A stretch of 64,000 nt of DNA from Anaerotignum sp. MB30-C6 (GCF_030908465.1 NZ_CP133078.1:2046001-2110000), one strand, 5' to 3'. Counted from the first letter of the stretch, positions 19,490 through 28,567 are shown. Translations and numbers: made by a program. The notes: generated from the letters alone by a model not told the origin.

Positions 19490-20620
19490 TTAAGACAAAC
19501 GCTCTTTAAAATCCACATATCCAAACTTTCTGATTGTACGAATGCTTCCATCTCCTTGAAGTAATGCGATGGATGGCAGACACATTCCGTTAAACGTATT
19601 ATTTTTAACCATAGAATAAATGGCCATATCCTCAAAAATAAGCTTATCCCCAACGAAAAGGGGCTGCTCAAAGGAATAGTCCCCTATTACATCACCTGAC
19701 AAGCAGGTTGCGCCCGCCAAACGATAGGTAAAGGGCTTTTCACCTGCTTCACCACTCTGCCACAAAGGCGGACGGTATGGCATCTCAATGACGTCAGGCA
19801 TATGGCAAGCGGCAGAAGCATCCAAAATTGCAATTTCTATGCCATTTTGTACCACGTCCAACACGGAAGCCACCAAATACCCTGCCTGAAGGGCTACTGC
19901 CTCTCCTGGCTCCAAATAAACTTCCACGTTATATTTTTTTTTGAAATGTACAATACAATCTACCAGTGCGTCCCGATCATAGTCGGCACGGGTGATATGA
20001 TGACCACCGCCAAAATTCACCCACTTCATTTGTGGCAAGAATTCACCGAACTTTTCTTCCACCGCCGCTAGAGTTTCAATAAGGGCATCACTATTTTGTT
20101 CGCACAATGTGTGAAAATGCAGACCCTCAATACCCTCCAATAAATCAGGACGAAAATTCTCCCTTGTCACTCCAAGGCGAGAACCTTCCGCACAAGGGTC
20201 GTAAATACCATGGTCTTGAGTAGAATGCTGTGGATTTATGCGAATACCGCAACTTCTCCCTGCTCTGAGGGCTTTTTCCCTATATTTTTGCCACTGGACA
20301 AAAGAATTAAAGGAAATATGGTCACAGAGTTCAACAATCTCGTCAAACTCTTTTTCCATATACGCCCCAGAAAAGATATGGGTTTCTTTTCCCATTTCCT
20401 GAAAACCAAGCTTTGCCTCAAACAAACCACTGGCAGTTGTTCCTGCAAGATAGCCCCCAATTAGGGGATACACAGCGAACATAGAAAAGGCTTTTTGTGC
20501 CAGCAAAATTTTACAGCCGGCACGCTCCGCCACATCCTTTAGTATAACAAGGTTTTCAACCAAACGGTTTTCATCTACAACGTAACAAGGGGTTTCTACC
20601 GATAACAATACCTTTTCCAT
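19490..20620 (-). CDS. nspC: Carboxynorspermidine/carboxyspermidine decarboxylase
   Basis: This PLP enzyme of the alanine-racemase fold decarboxylates carboxyspermidine (or carboxynorspermidine), giving spermidine (or norspermidine). The PLP lysine is probably Lys43 in LLAQKAFSMF. Other marks are INPQHSTQDHGIYDPCAEGSR (in two adjoining pieces), the FGGGHHIT loop that holds PLP phosphate, and the C-terminal DASAACHMPDV and YSMVKNNTFNGM segments. At 376 aa it is normal for the family. It overlaps the preceding dehydrogenase gene by TAATG, so the two are translationally coupled and act in sequence. Confidence 0.93.
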   Translation of the reverse strand: MEKVLLSVETPCYVVDENRLVENLVILKDVAERAGCKILLAQKAFSMFAVYPLIGGYLAGTTASGLFEAKLGFQEMGKETHIFSGAYMEKEFDEIVELCDHISFNSFVQWQKYREKALRAGRSCGIRINPQHSTQDHGIYDPCAEGSRLGVTRENFRPDLLEGIEGLHFHTLCEQNSDALIETLAAVEEKFGEFLPQMKWVNFGGGHHITRADYDRDALVDCIVHFKKKYNVEVYLEPGEAVALQAGYLVASVLDVVQNGIEIAILDASAACHMPDVIEMPYRPPLWQSGEAGEKPFTYRLAGATCLSGDVIGDYSFEQPLFVGDKLIFEDMAIYSMVKNNTFNGMCLPSIALLQGDGSIRTIRKFGYVDFKERLS

Positions 20621-21822
20621 TAGTCCACCAACTCGGGGTTAAAGTCTTCAACCCAAGGCAAGCCCCATTTGTTCAGTGCATCCATGAATGGGTCTGGATC
20701 AAACTCTTCCATATTCCATACACCTGGTTTGTTCCATGTACCATTCATTACAAGCATTGCGCCAATCATAGCAGGTACGCCTGTGGTGTAAGAAACTGCC
20801 TGACTTCCTACTTCCTTGTAGCATTCCTGATGGTCACAAATGTTATATAAGTAATAGCTCTTCTCTTTGCCATCTTTCACACCCTGGAAGATGCAACCGA
20901 TGTTTGTTTTGCCTACAGTACGAGGGCCAAGGCTTGCAGGGTCAGGCAATACTGCCTTTAAGAACTGCAAAGGAACAATCTGCTGTCCTTCAAATTCAAT
21001 GGGCTCGATGGAGGTCATACCTACGTTTTCCAAGCATTTCAAGTGTGTCAAGTAGCTTTGACCAAATGTCATAAAGAAACGGATACGTTTGATTCCCTTA
21101 ATATTTAAGCCCAAGCTTTCCAATTCTTCATGGTGCAAAAGATACATATCCTTTTTGCCAACTTCCGCAAAGTCATACTCACGCTTAATTTCCATAGGCT
21201 CAGTTTCTACCCATTCACCGTTTTCCCAGTAGCTACCGTTGGCAGTTACTTCACGGATATTGATTTCAGGGTTAAAGTTTGTTGCAAAAGGATAGCCATG
21301 GTCACCGCCATTACAGTCAAGGATGTCGATATAATTGATTTCATCAAAATGATGTTTTTGAGCATAAGCAGAGAAAACACCAGTAACACCAGGGTCAAAG
21401 CCACTACCCAAAAGGGCGCAGATACCCGCTTCTTTAAACTTTTCACGATATGCCCACTGCCATTTGTATTCAAACTTTGCAGTATCCAAAGGTTCGTAGT
21501 TTGCAGTATCGATGTAGTGGGTTTTTGTAATCAAGCAAGCATCCATAATGGTCAAGTCCTGATATGGCAATGCAAGATTTAAAACAACGTCAGGTTTAAA
21601 CGCATTAATCAGTGCAACCAATTCATCTACATTATCTGCATCCACCTGAGCTGTCTGGATTTTTGTTTTTGTCGTTCCCTCAAGCTGTTCTTTCAAGGCG
21701 TCACACTTAGATTTCGTACGGCTGGCAATCATGATTTCCTCAAAAACTTCACTGTTCTGGCAGCATTTATGGATTGCAACACCAGCAACACCGCCACAAC
21801 CAATAATCATACATTTTCCCAT
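20620..21822 (-). CDS. Carboxynorspermidine/carboxyspermidine dehydrogenase (saccharopine dehydrogenase family)
   Basis: This enzyme joins aspartate semialdehyde to putrescine (or diaminopropane) with NAD(P)H to make a carboxylated triamine. The Rossmann start is MIIGCGGVAGVAIHKC; other family marks are NLALPYQDLTIMDACL, ALLGSGFDPGVTGVFSAYA and the C-terminal SYTTGVPAMIGAML. At 400 aa it matches the bacterial carboxynorspermidine synthase group rather than lysine-forming saccharopine dehydrogenases. The adjacent nspC decides between these readings. It is the fifth gene of the polyamine operon, 13 nt after speB. Confidence 0.92.
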   Translation of the reverse strand: MGKCMIIGCGGVAGVAIHKCCQNSEVFEEIMIASRTKSKCDALKEQLEGTTKTKIQTAQVDADNVDELVALINAFKPDVVLNLALPYQDLTIMDACLITKTHYIDTANYEPLDTAKFEYKWQWAYREKFKEAGICALLGSGFDPGVTGVFSAYAQKHHFDEINYIDILDCNGGDHGYPFATNFNPEINIREVTANGSYWENGEWVETEPMEIKREYDFAEVGKKDMYLLHHEELESLGLNIKGIKRIRFFMTFGQSYLTHLKCLENVGMTSIEPIEFEGQQIVPLQFLKAVLPDPASLGPRTVGKTNIGCIFQGVKDGKEKSYYLYNICDHQECYKEVGSQAVSYTTGVPAMIGAMLVMNGTWNKPGVWNMEEFDPDPFMDALNKWGLPWVEDFNPELVD

Positions 21823-21835
21823 TTTCTCGTCTCCT

Positions 21836-22690
21836 TTACTTTGTCATCTGCAATAATATTTCTCTCGTAATTTTACAAGCAACGGCAGTGGAACTACCGC
21901 TTTGATCATAGTGAGGTGAAAGCTCATTGATGTCACAGCCAACAATGTTTAGTTGATGCAACTGCATAACGGCTTCCAACAATTCTTTAAATGTGATACC
22001 CCCTGCTTCCGTGGTGCCTGTTCCACAAAATATGGAAGGATCCAACACATCAAGGTCTAAGGAAAAATACACTGGCTTCCCCTTAAGGTTTGCTACAGCT
22101 TCTGAAAATCCCGTTAGATCGAATTTATGCAAACAAGTATGTTCCTTTGCAAAGTCAAACTCATATTTTTCACCACTACGGATGCCAAATTGATGAATTC
22201 TACCGTCTCCTACCAAGTTCCACACCTGCCTCATTACCGTAGAGTGGGAAAGAGCCTCTCCCATATACTCTGTACGCAAGTCTGTATGGGCATCCAAGTG
22301 GATGATATGCAAATCGGGATAATGCTTTACCACGGCACGCATAGCACCCAATGTAATCAAATGCTCTCCGCCTAGCATTACAAATTTTTTCCCGTCATTA
22401 AGAATTTGCTCCGTATAGTTTTGTGTCATCTCCAGCACCTTCTCCGTGTTACCAAAGGGAAGTTCCAAATCTCCCCCATCGAAAATTTCATAGTCCACAA
22501 GATCACGGTCACTATAGGGTGAGTATGTTTCAATACCGAAAGATTCATTCCGAATGGCCGAGGGGCCAAAGCGAGTACCCGGGCGAAAAGAAGCTGTTCC
22601 ATCAAAGGGTACGCCAAAGAGCACAACTTCTGCCTTTTCATAATCGGCCTCACAAGCCAGAAATGTCTGTATATTTTTATTCATTTTCAA
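21836..22690 (-). CDS. speB: Agmatinase (ureohydrolase)
   Basis: This enzyme hydrolyses agmatine to putrescine and urea. The binuclear manganese motifs of the arginase family are intact: GGEHLIT, HLDAHTDLR and SLDLDVLDPS. FGVPFDGTASFRPGTRFGP near the N-terminus and the C-terminal VGCDINELSPHYD are also typical. At 284 aa it matches bacterial agmatinases. It overlaps speE by 14 nt, a sign of coupled translation. The operon also has the SpeA-type decarboxylase that would make agmatine, which supports agmatine over other guanidino substrates. Confidence 0.92.
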   Translation of the reverse strand: MKMNKNIQTFLACEADYEKAEVVLFGVPFDGTASFRPGTRFGPSAIRNESFGIETYSPYSDRDLVDYEIFDGGDLELPFGNTEKVLEMTQNYTEQILNDGKKFVMLGGEHLITLGAMRAVVKHYPDLHIIHLDAHTDLRTEYMGEALSHSTVMRQVWNLVGDGRIHQFGIRSGEKYEFDFAKEHTCLHKFDLTGFSEAVANLKGKPVYFSLDLDVLDPSIFCGTGTTEAGGITFKELLEAVMQLHQLNIVGCDINELSPHYDQSGSSTAVACKITREILLQMTK

Positions 22691-23528
22691 GCATCTCCTT
22701 TACATAAGTGGGTAGAGCAAAAGCGCCCACATGCAAATTCGTGTTGTAATAACGAGTTGCAATGCCTACCTTTTTCCAAACATCGGCCTTTAAGTCATTT
22801 AAGGGATGCAACGCTTTTGATGCAAACCCAAATAACCAATGCCCCGAAGGATATGTGGGAATGTGTGCTTGATAAACACAGCTAATGGGGAATGCGTGGG
22901 CAATACGCCTATGGGCTGATTTCATCGCCTTTGCATCTTCATTGTAAAAAGGACTTTCATGCTGATTTATCAATATCCCTTTCTCCGTAAGTGCGTTATA
23001 ACAGTTACCATAAAATTCTTTGGTAAACAGCACCTCTCCAGGTCCAAAAGGGTCTGTGGAGTCCACAATGATTAGGTCGTAAGCGTTCTCTGCACGACGG
23101 ACAAATTTCAAGCCGTCTTGAAAATGAAGGCGTACCCGTGGATCTTCGAAGCCACAGGCAGTTTTGGGCAAATACTCTTTGCAAACTGCCACCACACGCT
23201 CATCAATTTCCACCACATCCATCGTTTCAATGCCACTGTATTTGCTAAGCTCACGCAACACGCCGCCATCCCCTGCACCAATTACCAGCACATTTTTCAC
23301 ATCAGGGTTCACAGCCATTGCTGTATGGGTAATCATTTCATGATAAATAAATTCATCCCGCTCAGTCAGCATCATAATTCCGTCTAAGGTTAAAAACCGA
23401 CCAAATTCAGGAGAGTCAAATATAGATATTTCCTGATAATTACTCTTTTCATAGTGGAGTTGCGTGTTTACTTTCAAAGAAAAGCGTACATTTGGTGTAT
23501 GATATTCACTGTACCATAAGTCGTCCAT
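22677..23528 (-). CDS. speE: Spermidine synthase (aminopropyltransferase)
   Basis: This enzyme transfers the aminopropyl group of decarboxylated SAM to putrescine, giving spermidine and methylthioadenosine. The N-terminal beta domain (LWYSEYHTPNVRFSLKV) is followed by the SAM-type fold with VLVIGAGDGGVLRELSKY. The catalytic aspartate region is IIVDSTDPFGPGEVLFTKEF, with GILINQHESPFY after it. At 283 aa it is standard for bacterial SpeE. It lies 1 nt after speA's stop, in the same operon as speD, which makes its co-substrate. Confidence 0.94.
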   Translation of the reverse strand: MDDLWYSEYHTPNVRFSLKVNTQLHYEKSNYQEISIFDSPEFGRFLTLDGIMMLTERDEFIYHEMITHTAMAVNPDVKNVLVIGAGDGGVLRELSKYSGIETMDVVEIDERVVAVCKEYLPKTACGFEDPRVRLHFQDGLKFVRRAENAYDLIIVDSTDPFGPGEVLFTKEFYGNCYNALTEKGILINQHESPFYNEDAKAMKSAHRRIAHAFPISCVYQAHIPTYPSGHWLFGFASKALHPLNDLKADVWKKVGIATRYYNTNLHVGAFALPTYVKEMLENE

Positions 23529-23529
23529 T

Positions 23530-24978
23530 TCATTCTCCTTTCAGTACATTCAGATGCCTGACATCCATGCTCTCAGGCCCCGTTAGGGAACAGCCCTTTT
23601 CTTTTGCATACTGGATATAGGCAATAATTTCTGGAGTTATCTGCTCTCCTGGCGCAAGAATGGGAATTCCAGGGGGGTAACACATTACAAACTCTGCACA
23701 AACTCTACCTCCGCATTCCTCAAGGGGAAGGCTAACTTTTTCGGCGTAAAACGCAATCTGTGGAGAAGTATTTACTGTTGGGCTGATATACTCACTATCT
23801 AACATGTTTTTATTGTCATTTTTATAAATTCGTCTAATTTCAGAAAGGGCACTAATCAAGCGTTCGATGTTTTTATTTTTATCTCCTACGGAAATATAAG
23901 CAAGTACGTTGCCCAAATCTCCGAATTCAATTTGTATGCCATACTCGTCACGAAGCAAGTCGTAAACTTCAATGCCCGCAAGACCCAGTTGCAAAGTGTT
24001 TATGGAAAGCTTCGTTGTATCAAAGTCAAAGACGCTATCACCATTAATCAATTCCTTGGAATAAGCATAATAATCGCCGATGGCGTTGATTTCATCCCTT
24101 GCATATTGGGCAAACTTTTTCACTTTCTCAAAGGTCTCCTCCCCCCACAGTGCAAGGTTTCGCCTTGAAATATCTAGGCTAGAAAGTAGCAGGTAAGAAC
24201 CACTAGTGGTTTGGGTAAGGTTGATGATTTTTCTAACGTAGTTTTTATTTACCTTTTCACCACAAAGTAAGATTGAACTTTGTGTCAGGGAACCACCAGA
24301 CTTATGCATACTTACCGCCGCCATATCTGCTCCAGCGGCCATGGCAGAAATAGGCATGTCCTTACCGAAGTAGAAATGAGTTCCGTGGGCCTCATCTACA
24401 AGAACCCGTAACCCCTTTTCATGGGCAATTTCGGTTATTTGCTTTAAATCGGAGCAAATACCATAGTAGGTTGGGTTGTTTACCAAGATTGCTTTGGCAG
24501 TGGGATGCTCCTCAATGGTACGCTTTACATCCCGCAGGGACATACCCAAGGCTATCCCCAGCTTTTTATCCGTTTGAGGGTTGATGTAAACGGGTACAGC
24601 ACCACAAAGCACCAGAGAGTTTATTATACTTTGGTGTACGTTTCGGGGAAGAATAATCTTATCTCCACTTTTTACGCTGGAAAGAATCATAGCCTGTACA
24701 GCAGAGGTTGTACCACCCACCATGAAAAATGCATGTGCTGCACCGAAAGCCTCAGCGGCAAGCTCCTCTGCTTCTTTGATGACACTTACAGGGTGGCAGA
24801 GATTATCCAACGGCTTCATAGAGTTCACATCCACCGACAAACACTTCTCACCTAAAAATTCTGTCAGCTGGGGGTTGCCCTTTCCGTGTTTATGCCCAGG
24901 CACGTCAAAGGGTACCAAGCGTTCGTGACGCATACGCTCCAACGCCTCAAGTAATGGAACTTTATTCTGATCTTTCAA
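23530..24978 (-). CDS. speA: Arginine decarboxylase (fold-III, short Orn/Lys/Arg decarboxylase)
   Basis: This PLP enzyme is predicted to make agmatine from arginine. The PLP lysine is Lys226 in [11 protein letters not shown], with the preceding [11 protein letters not shown] cofactor-binding segment. At 482 aa it belongs to the short Bacillus SpeA-like group, without the N-terminal wing domain of E. coli decarboxylases. Arginine rather than lysine or ornithine is favoured because agmatinase is encoded in the same operon. The start is TTG (24976-24978), supported by AGGAGG with 7-nt spacing, and overlaps the stop of speD as TTGA. Confidence 0.9.
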   Translation of the reverse strand: MKDQNKVPLLEALERMRHERLVPFDVPGHKHGKGNPQLTEFLGEKCLSVDVNSMKPLDNLCHPVSVIKEAEELAAEAFGAAHAFFMVGGTTSAVQAMILSSVKSGDKIILPRNVHQSIINSLVLCGAVPVYINPQTDKKLGIALGMSLRDVKRTIEEHPTAKAILVNNPTYYGICSDLKQITEIAHEKGLRVLVDEAHGTHFYFGKDMPISAMAAGADMAAVSMHKSGGSLTQSSILLCGEKVNKNYVRKIINLTQTTSGSYLLLSSLDISRRNLALWGEETFEKVKKFAQYARDEINAIGDYYAYSKELINGDSVFDFDTTKLSINTLQLGLAGIEVYDLLRDEYGIQIEFGDLGNVLAYISVGDKNKNIERLISALSEIRRIYKNDNKNMLDSEYISPTVNTSPQIAFYAEKVSLPLEECGGRVCAEFVMCYPPGIPILAPGEQITPEIIAYIQYAKEKGCSLTGPESMDVRHLNVLKGE

Positions 24979-25754
24979 CGCTTTACCTCCTGATAAATAT
25001 TAGAGCCGCTAAAAATTTCAATCATTTCACGGCGTAATGAATTCGTAATATCCAAACGGATTTGGGGTGGAATTTCGTAAACATCGGAATTAAATAAATA
25101 ATTCTGCAGCACCAAATCCTTAATCAGCATCTTTGTATGAAAAATATTAGACTGATATATATTTACATCAATGGCATCGTATTTTTGCAAAACATCGTTA
25201 TCGATATAATCCTGAATGGAAGTAATATTGTGGTCGATAAACAGTTTTTGCCCTTCCATATCTCGAGTAAAGCCCCTCACACGATAGTCCATGGTGATAA
25301 TGTCCGAATCAAAGCTTCCAATCAAAAAATCCAAAGTGGATAGTGGTGTGATTTCGCCACAAGTAGCTACATCAATATCCACACGAAAAGTAGCAATGGA
25401 AGTATCTGGGTGGTACTCCGGATAGGTGTGTACGGTGACGTGGCTTTTATCCAGATGTGCCACAACCGTTTCCCCACTACGAGTCTTCACCATACTTTCC
25501 TCGGCAATCAAAAAAGTTACACTGGCACCTTGGGGTTCATAGTCTTGCTTCGAAATATTAAGCACAGTTGCGCCAATCATTTCAGTAAGTTTCGTCAATA
25601 TTGCAGTCAGACGCTCGGAATTATACTGCTCATTAATATACTTAATATAATCCTGTTGTTCTCTAGCCGTTTTAGCATAACAGATGTCATAAATATTAAA
25701 ACTCAACGATTTTGTGAGATTATTAAAACCATATAATTTCATTTTTTCAACCAT
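24975..25754 (-). CDS. speD: S-adenosylmethionine decarboxylase proenzyme, E. coli-type
   Basis: This pyruvoyl enzyme makes decarboxylated SAM, the aminopropyl donor for SpeE. It is the longer bacterial class (259 aa). Self-cleavage should occur at Lys103-Ser104 in [14 protein letters not shown], converting Ser104 into the pyruvoyl group. The proton-donor cysteine is probably Cys132 in [12 protein letters not shown]. It is the first gene of the polyamine operon. Its ATG is preceded by GGGGGG with 7-nt spacing, only about 20 nt after the terminator that closes the long leader. Expression of the whole operon must therefore pass through that terminator. Confidence 0.94.
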   Translation of the reverse strand: MVEKMKLYGFNNLTKSLSFNIYDICYAKTAREQQDYIKYINEQYNSERLTAILTKLTEMIGATVLNISKQDYEPQGASVTFLIAEESMVKTRSGETVVAHLDKSHVTVHTYPEYHPDTSIATFRVDIDVATCGEITPLSTLDFLIGSFDSDIITMDYRVRGFTRDMEGQKLFIDHNITSIQDYIDNDVLQKYDAIDVNIYQSNIFHTKMLIKDLVLQNYLFNSDVYEIPPQIRLDITNSLRREMIEIFSGSNIYQEVKR

Positions 25755-25773
25755 TTAAAATCCCCCCAAGCAA

Positions 25774-25811
25774 TAAAAAAAGATGCACCACAGCATACTA
25801 TGGCACATCTT
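25774..25811 (-). terminator. speD leader: Intrinsic terminator (attenuator) in the polyamine operon leader
   Basis: On the minus strand a 14-bp stem (25798-25811 with 25780-25793, three G-U pairs, loop TATG) is followed by T7. It sits 19 nt before the speD start codon, with no room for a promoter between, so it either attenuates the operon or ends a separate small RNA with read-through. Confidence 0.9.
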
Positions 25812-26154
25812 ATAAACGTTCAAATAAATTTGGGTACGAACCAAGAATCTCATCTCTACTGCTTGCAATAGAGGGCTTCTCGCCTGCTACCTAAATGTTT
25901 TCAGAGTCTATATAGTAAGAACTACTTTTACTACTCCTTATTATTGACCGTTTCACAAGTGTGTACCCTAGTACACTTGGTTATGAAGTAACCAACTGGC
26001 AATTGAGTTGCCAACTTATAAAAGTTGCGCTCTTAACGCAATCAATAATGTGAAGCAAAGCTTCACAATCGGCAGTTGACCCGGCTGTCCGTATGGCCTT
26101 GAGTTTCAAAGTTGAAACTGGTCAAAAGTGTCCTCGCTATATGCGATTGAAAAC
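25812..26154 (-). ncRNA. Structured leader RNA of the polyamine operon, class not recognised
   Basis: About 340 nt between the promoter and terminator form many perfect short inverted repeats. In transcription order: UCGC/GCGA (26134-26146); a long-range UUGACC/GGUCAA pair (26120-26125 with 26076-26081) enclosing AGUUUCA/UGAAACU (26102-26119); UGUGAAGC/GCUUCACA (26049-26067); UUGCG/CGCAA (26025-26041); AACUU/AAGUU (26013-26026); UGGCAA/UUGCCA (25997-26013); UUGGUUA/UAACCAA (25977-25995); GUGUAC/GUACAC (25961-25976); and a 9-bp stem at 25854-25873. Six hairpins are packed nearly end to end in about 107 nt. I see no T-box, SAM, lysine or c-di-GMP consensus. A large known ncRNA class such as raiA cannot be excluded by eye. 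Confidence 0.7.
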
Positions 26155-26160
26155 AGGCTT

Positions 26161-26190
26161 ATTTTAAAACAAAACATCATAGTTTGTCAA
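26161..26190 (-). promoter_or_regulatory. Promoter of the polyamine operon leader
   Basis: On the minus strand TTGACA (26185-26190) and TAAAAT (26161-26166) are separated by 18 nt. The start of transcription would be near 26154, giving a leader of about 400 nt. Confidence 0.75.
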
Positions 26191-26308
26191 TAACTTTTTC
26201 AAATTTTCTTTAATTTTCTTTTTTTTTAGCTGAAAACCCCTTCAAGAAACTGGACTTATTCTGCCTTAACTGGTCATTTTGCCTTTTTTGTGATACAATC
26301 TAAAATAG

Positions 26309-26314
26309 TATAAT
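26309..26314 (+). promoter_or_regulatory. Minus-10 box of the LysR-type regulator gene
   Basis: A perfect TATAAT lies 36 nt before the ATG of the divergent LysR gene. A matching -35 is poor. Confidence 0.45.
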
Positions 26315-26349
26315 AATCTAAAAATACGAAAGATAAAGGTGATTTCATT

Positions 26350-27264
26350 ATGCAGTTTAAAGCATTGGAATACTTAGAAGCAATTTATAAGTATAAAAAC
26401 TTTACAAAAGCGGCGGAAGCACTTTTTGTTTCTCAGCCTGCTGTCTCTGCTTCCGTGCGAAAGCTTGAAGAAGAGTATAACATGAAGCTTGTGATAAGGA
26501 CGCCAAAAAAAGTGCTTTTCACCCCCGAAGGTGAGGCTTTTGTTCAAAAAGTAATGCCTATTTTAGATGAACTACGTGCCATAGAGTCGGAGATGCTGTC
26601 AAAAAGCCGAAATCAGAAAAAAACGTTGCGGCTGGGACTTTCCCCCACGGCACCTCCCGAAATTGTACACGGAATTTACCAACACTTCCTACCATCCTTA
26701 TCGGACAACGAAGAGGTTTTTTTCGATGAGGGCGGTGCGTATTACCACATTACGAAAATCACAAATGGCGAAGTGGATGTTGCAATTAACGTGATTCCAG
26801 AAAACATCGGGGAATTTCCAGTTGCGTCTATCCCATTGTATCAACAAGAAATTTGCCTTTTAGTACGGGAAGATAGCCAGCTGGCAGCCTATGATAAAAT
26901 TCCTATACAAATGCTAGACTCTACACCCATTACCAGCCTAGGGGCTTCTTCTTATTTGCCAAAACGCTTGGAAATGGAGGCTGAAAAAAGAAATATTCAC
27001 CTGAAAGTTGCATCCAAGCATTTGCAACAAACCAGCTATATCGAGGAAATACTTTTGGGAGGCAGTTCGGGTATCATAAACGTTGATCATAACAATACGC
27101 CCCGTGCCCTTTATGCCCACAAACCTTTAGTTACAAGACCTTTTCAAGAGCCAATGTTTCTGGATATAGGTATTTTGTACCGAAAAGAGGGACATATGCA
27201 ATCTTTAACAAAAAAAATTCTTGATTTTATTGAAGATGTAGCAAAGCATTGCAAGCAACCTTAG
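26350..27264 (+). CDS. LysR-type transcriptional regulator
   Basis: This is a DNA-binding regulator with an N-terminal winged helix-turn-helix (FTKAAEALFVSQPAVSASVRKLEE, in two adjoining pieces, about 18-41) and a periplasmic-binding-like effector domain (about 90-300). At 304 aa it is standard. LysR proteins commonly control the divergent neighbour, so the polyamine operon, or the dehydrogenase gene downstream, is a possible target. The inducer is unknown. The gene ends before a terminator and is monocistronic. Confidence 0.93.
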   Translation: MQFKALEYLEAIYKYKNFTKAAEALFVSQPAVSASVRKLEEEYNMKLVIRTPKKVLFTPEGEAFVQKVMPILDELRAIESEMLSKSRNQKKTLRLGLSPTAPPEIVHGIYQHFLPSLSDNEEVFFDEGGAYYHITKITNGEVDVAINVIPENIGEFPVASIPLYQQEICLLVREDSQLAAYDKIPIQMLDSTPITSLGASSYLPKRLEMEAEKRNIHLKVASKHLQQTSYIEEILLGGSSGIINVDHNNTPRALYAHKPLVTRPFQEPMFLDIGILYRKEGHMQSLTKKILDFIEDVAKHCKQP

Positions 27265-27276
27265 CCTAGCGCATTC

Positions 27277-27314
27277 AATCCTCCAAAAATATATTTTTTC
27301 CGGTGGATTTTTTT
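27277..27314 (+). terminator. Terminator of the LysR gene
   Basis: AATCCTCC (27277-27284) pairs with GGTGGATT (27302-27309) with one mismatch, followed by T-rich DNA. Confidence 0.7.
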
Positions 27315-27466
27315 GTAAGTTTTACAACTATTATAATTCTTAATAATAAAAGTTTTTTATGTTACGAGAGAAATTATGTATTGTACAAATATACAGAATT
27401 CTCCTAAAATATGATTTAAGAAATCTGTTATTTTTCCTAATTTTTTTATAGCTAGGAGGAAGTATT

Positions 27467-28501
27467 ATGGTCCAAATGATGAAATGTGTTGTGAAAGAAA
27501 GACCTGAAGTTGGCGCATTGGTTCTTACAGAAAGACCTATTCCCACATATGGTGCCAACGATATACTTGTTAAAGTAAAGGCTGCGGCTGTTTGTGGAAC
27601 CGATGTACATATTCATGAATGGAACGAGTGGTCCCAAAAACGCATAAATCCCCCTTCCATTATTGGTCACGAATTTGCAGGTGAAGTCATAGCCGTTGGC
27701 GAACATGTGGCTACGATTAAGGTTGGCGATTTAATTTCCGCAGAAACTCATATTGTTTGCAACGCCTGCACCCTTTGCCACAATGGCTATGAGCATGTAT
27801 GTGCAAACACCAAAACAATTGGGGTATCCAGAGATGGCTGTTTTGCAGAGTATATCGCAATACCCGCTGAAAATGCCATTGTGTACGATCCATCCACCCC
27901 CGTGGAAATTGTTTCTATCATGGAACCTTTTGGCGTGGCAGTTCATGCCGCCATGGAGTTTCCCCTTGCTGGCAAAGTCGTAATGGTAAATGGTTGTGGC
28001 CCCATTGGGGTTATGGCTGTTGCTGTTGCGAAAAAATGTGGTGCTGCAAAGGTATTTGCCATAGAAATCAACAAACAGCGTGCTGCCTTGGCATTACAAA
28101 TGGGGGCTGATGAAGTTTTAAACCCTACGGAAGTAGACGTTGTCCAAGCGATTAAAGAAAAAACAGACCATGGTGTTGAAGTTGTAATAGAGTTTACAGG
28201 AAATACAAAAGCAATCAAAACTGCCATCGAATGCATGGCACCCGAAGGAAAAATGGCAGCAGCTGGTTTGCCAGACGGCTCCGTTGACTTTGACTTCTCT
28301 GAATTTGTATACAGTGGTAAAGTAATCAAAGGCATTGCCGGCCGATTGATGTACAAAACTTGGGAAGACGCAAAAGGTCTTATCGCTGGTGGTTTAGACC
28401 TTTCTCCCATCGTTACCCATACGCTACCTTTAGAAGAGTTTGAAGAAGGTCTTCGTTTGATGAAAAGCGGAGAATGCTGCAAAGCAATTTTAATTCCTTA
28501 A
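27467..28501 (+). CDS. tdh: Zinc-dependent medium-chain dehydrogenase, L-threonine 3-dehydrogenase-like
   Basis: This enzyme is probably an NAD-dependent oxidation of L-threonine to 2-amino-3-ketobutyrate. Catalytic-zinc ligands are in AAVCGTDVHIHEWNEWSQK (Cys) and IIGHEFAGE (His-Glu). Structural-zinc cysteines are in VCNACTLCHNGYEHVC. The NAD-binding motif is GCGPIGVMAVAVAKKCGA. The HEWNEWSQK loop and DGCFAEYIAIP are Tdh-like rather than general sorbitol-dehydrogenase-like, but related polyol dehydrogenases share much of this. No kbl (its usual partner) is adjacent. It starts at ATG 27467 with AGGAGG upstream and ends before a strong terminator. Confidence 0.82.
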   Translation: MVQMMKCVVKERPEVGALVLTERPIPTYGANDILVKVKAAAVCGTDVHIHEWNEWSQKRINPPSIIGHEFAGEVIAVGEHVATIKVGDLISAETHIVCNACTLCHNGYEHVCANTKTIGVSRDGCFAEYIAIPAENAIVYDPSTPVEIVSIMEPFGVAVHAAMEFPLAGKVVMVNGCGPIGVMAVAVAKKCGAAKVFAIEINKQRAALALQMGADEVLNPTEVDVVQAIKEKTDHGVEVVIEFTGNTKAIKTAIECMAPEGKMAAAGLPDGSVDFDFSEFVYSGKVIKGIAGRLMYKTWEDAKGLIAGGLDLSPIVTHTLPLEEFEEGLRLMKSGECCKAILIP

Positions 28502-28542
28502 AGAAAGTACTACTTCCCCTTACCGTTCAAATATAGTACTTT

Positions 28543-28567
28543 GCCCACCCTCTTTGGGTGGGCTTTT
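28543..28567 (+). terminator. Terminator of the tdh-like gene
   Basis: The 8-bp stem GCCCACCC/GGGTGGGC has a TCTTT loop, followed by TTTTCT. The stretch 28568-28758 holds nothing else recognisable. Confidence 0.9.

Noticed and set aside
25774-26154. T-box, SAM, lysine or tmRNA/6S identity for the speD leader
   Set aside because: The diagnostic core sequences of these classes could not be found, so the RNA is left unclassified.
27943-28482. 179-codon ORF antisense to the tdh-like gene
   Set aside because: Lies wholly opposite a gene with intact zinc and NAD motifs; no ribosome binding site.
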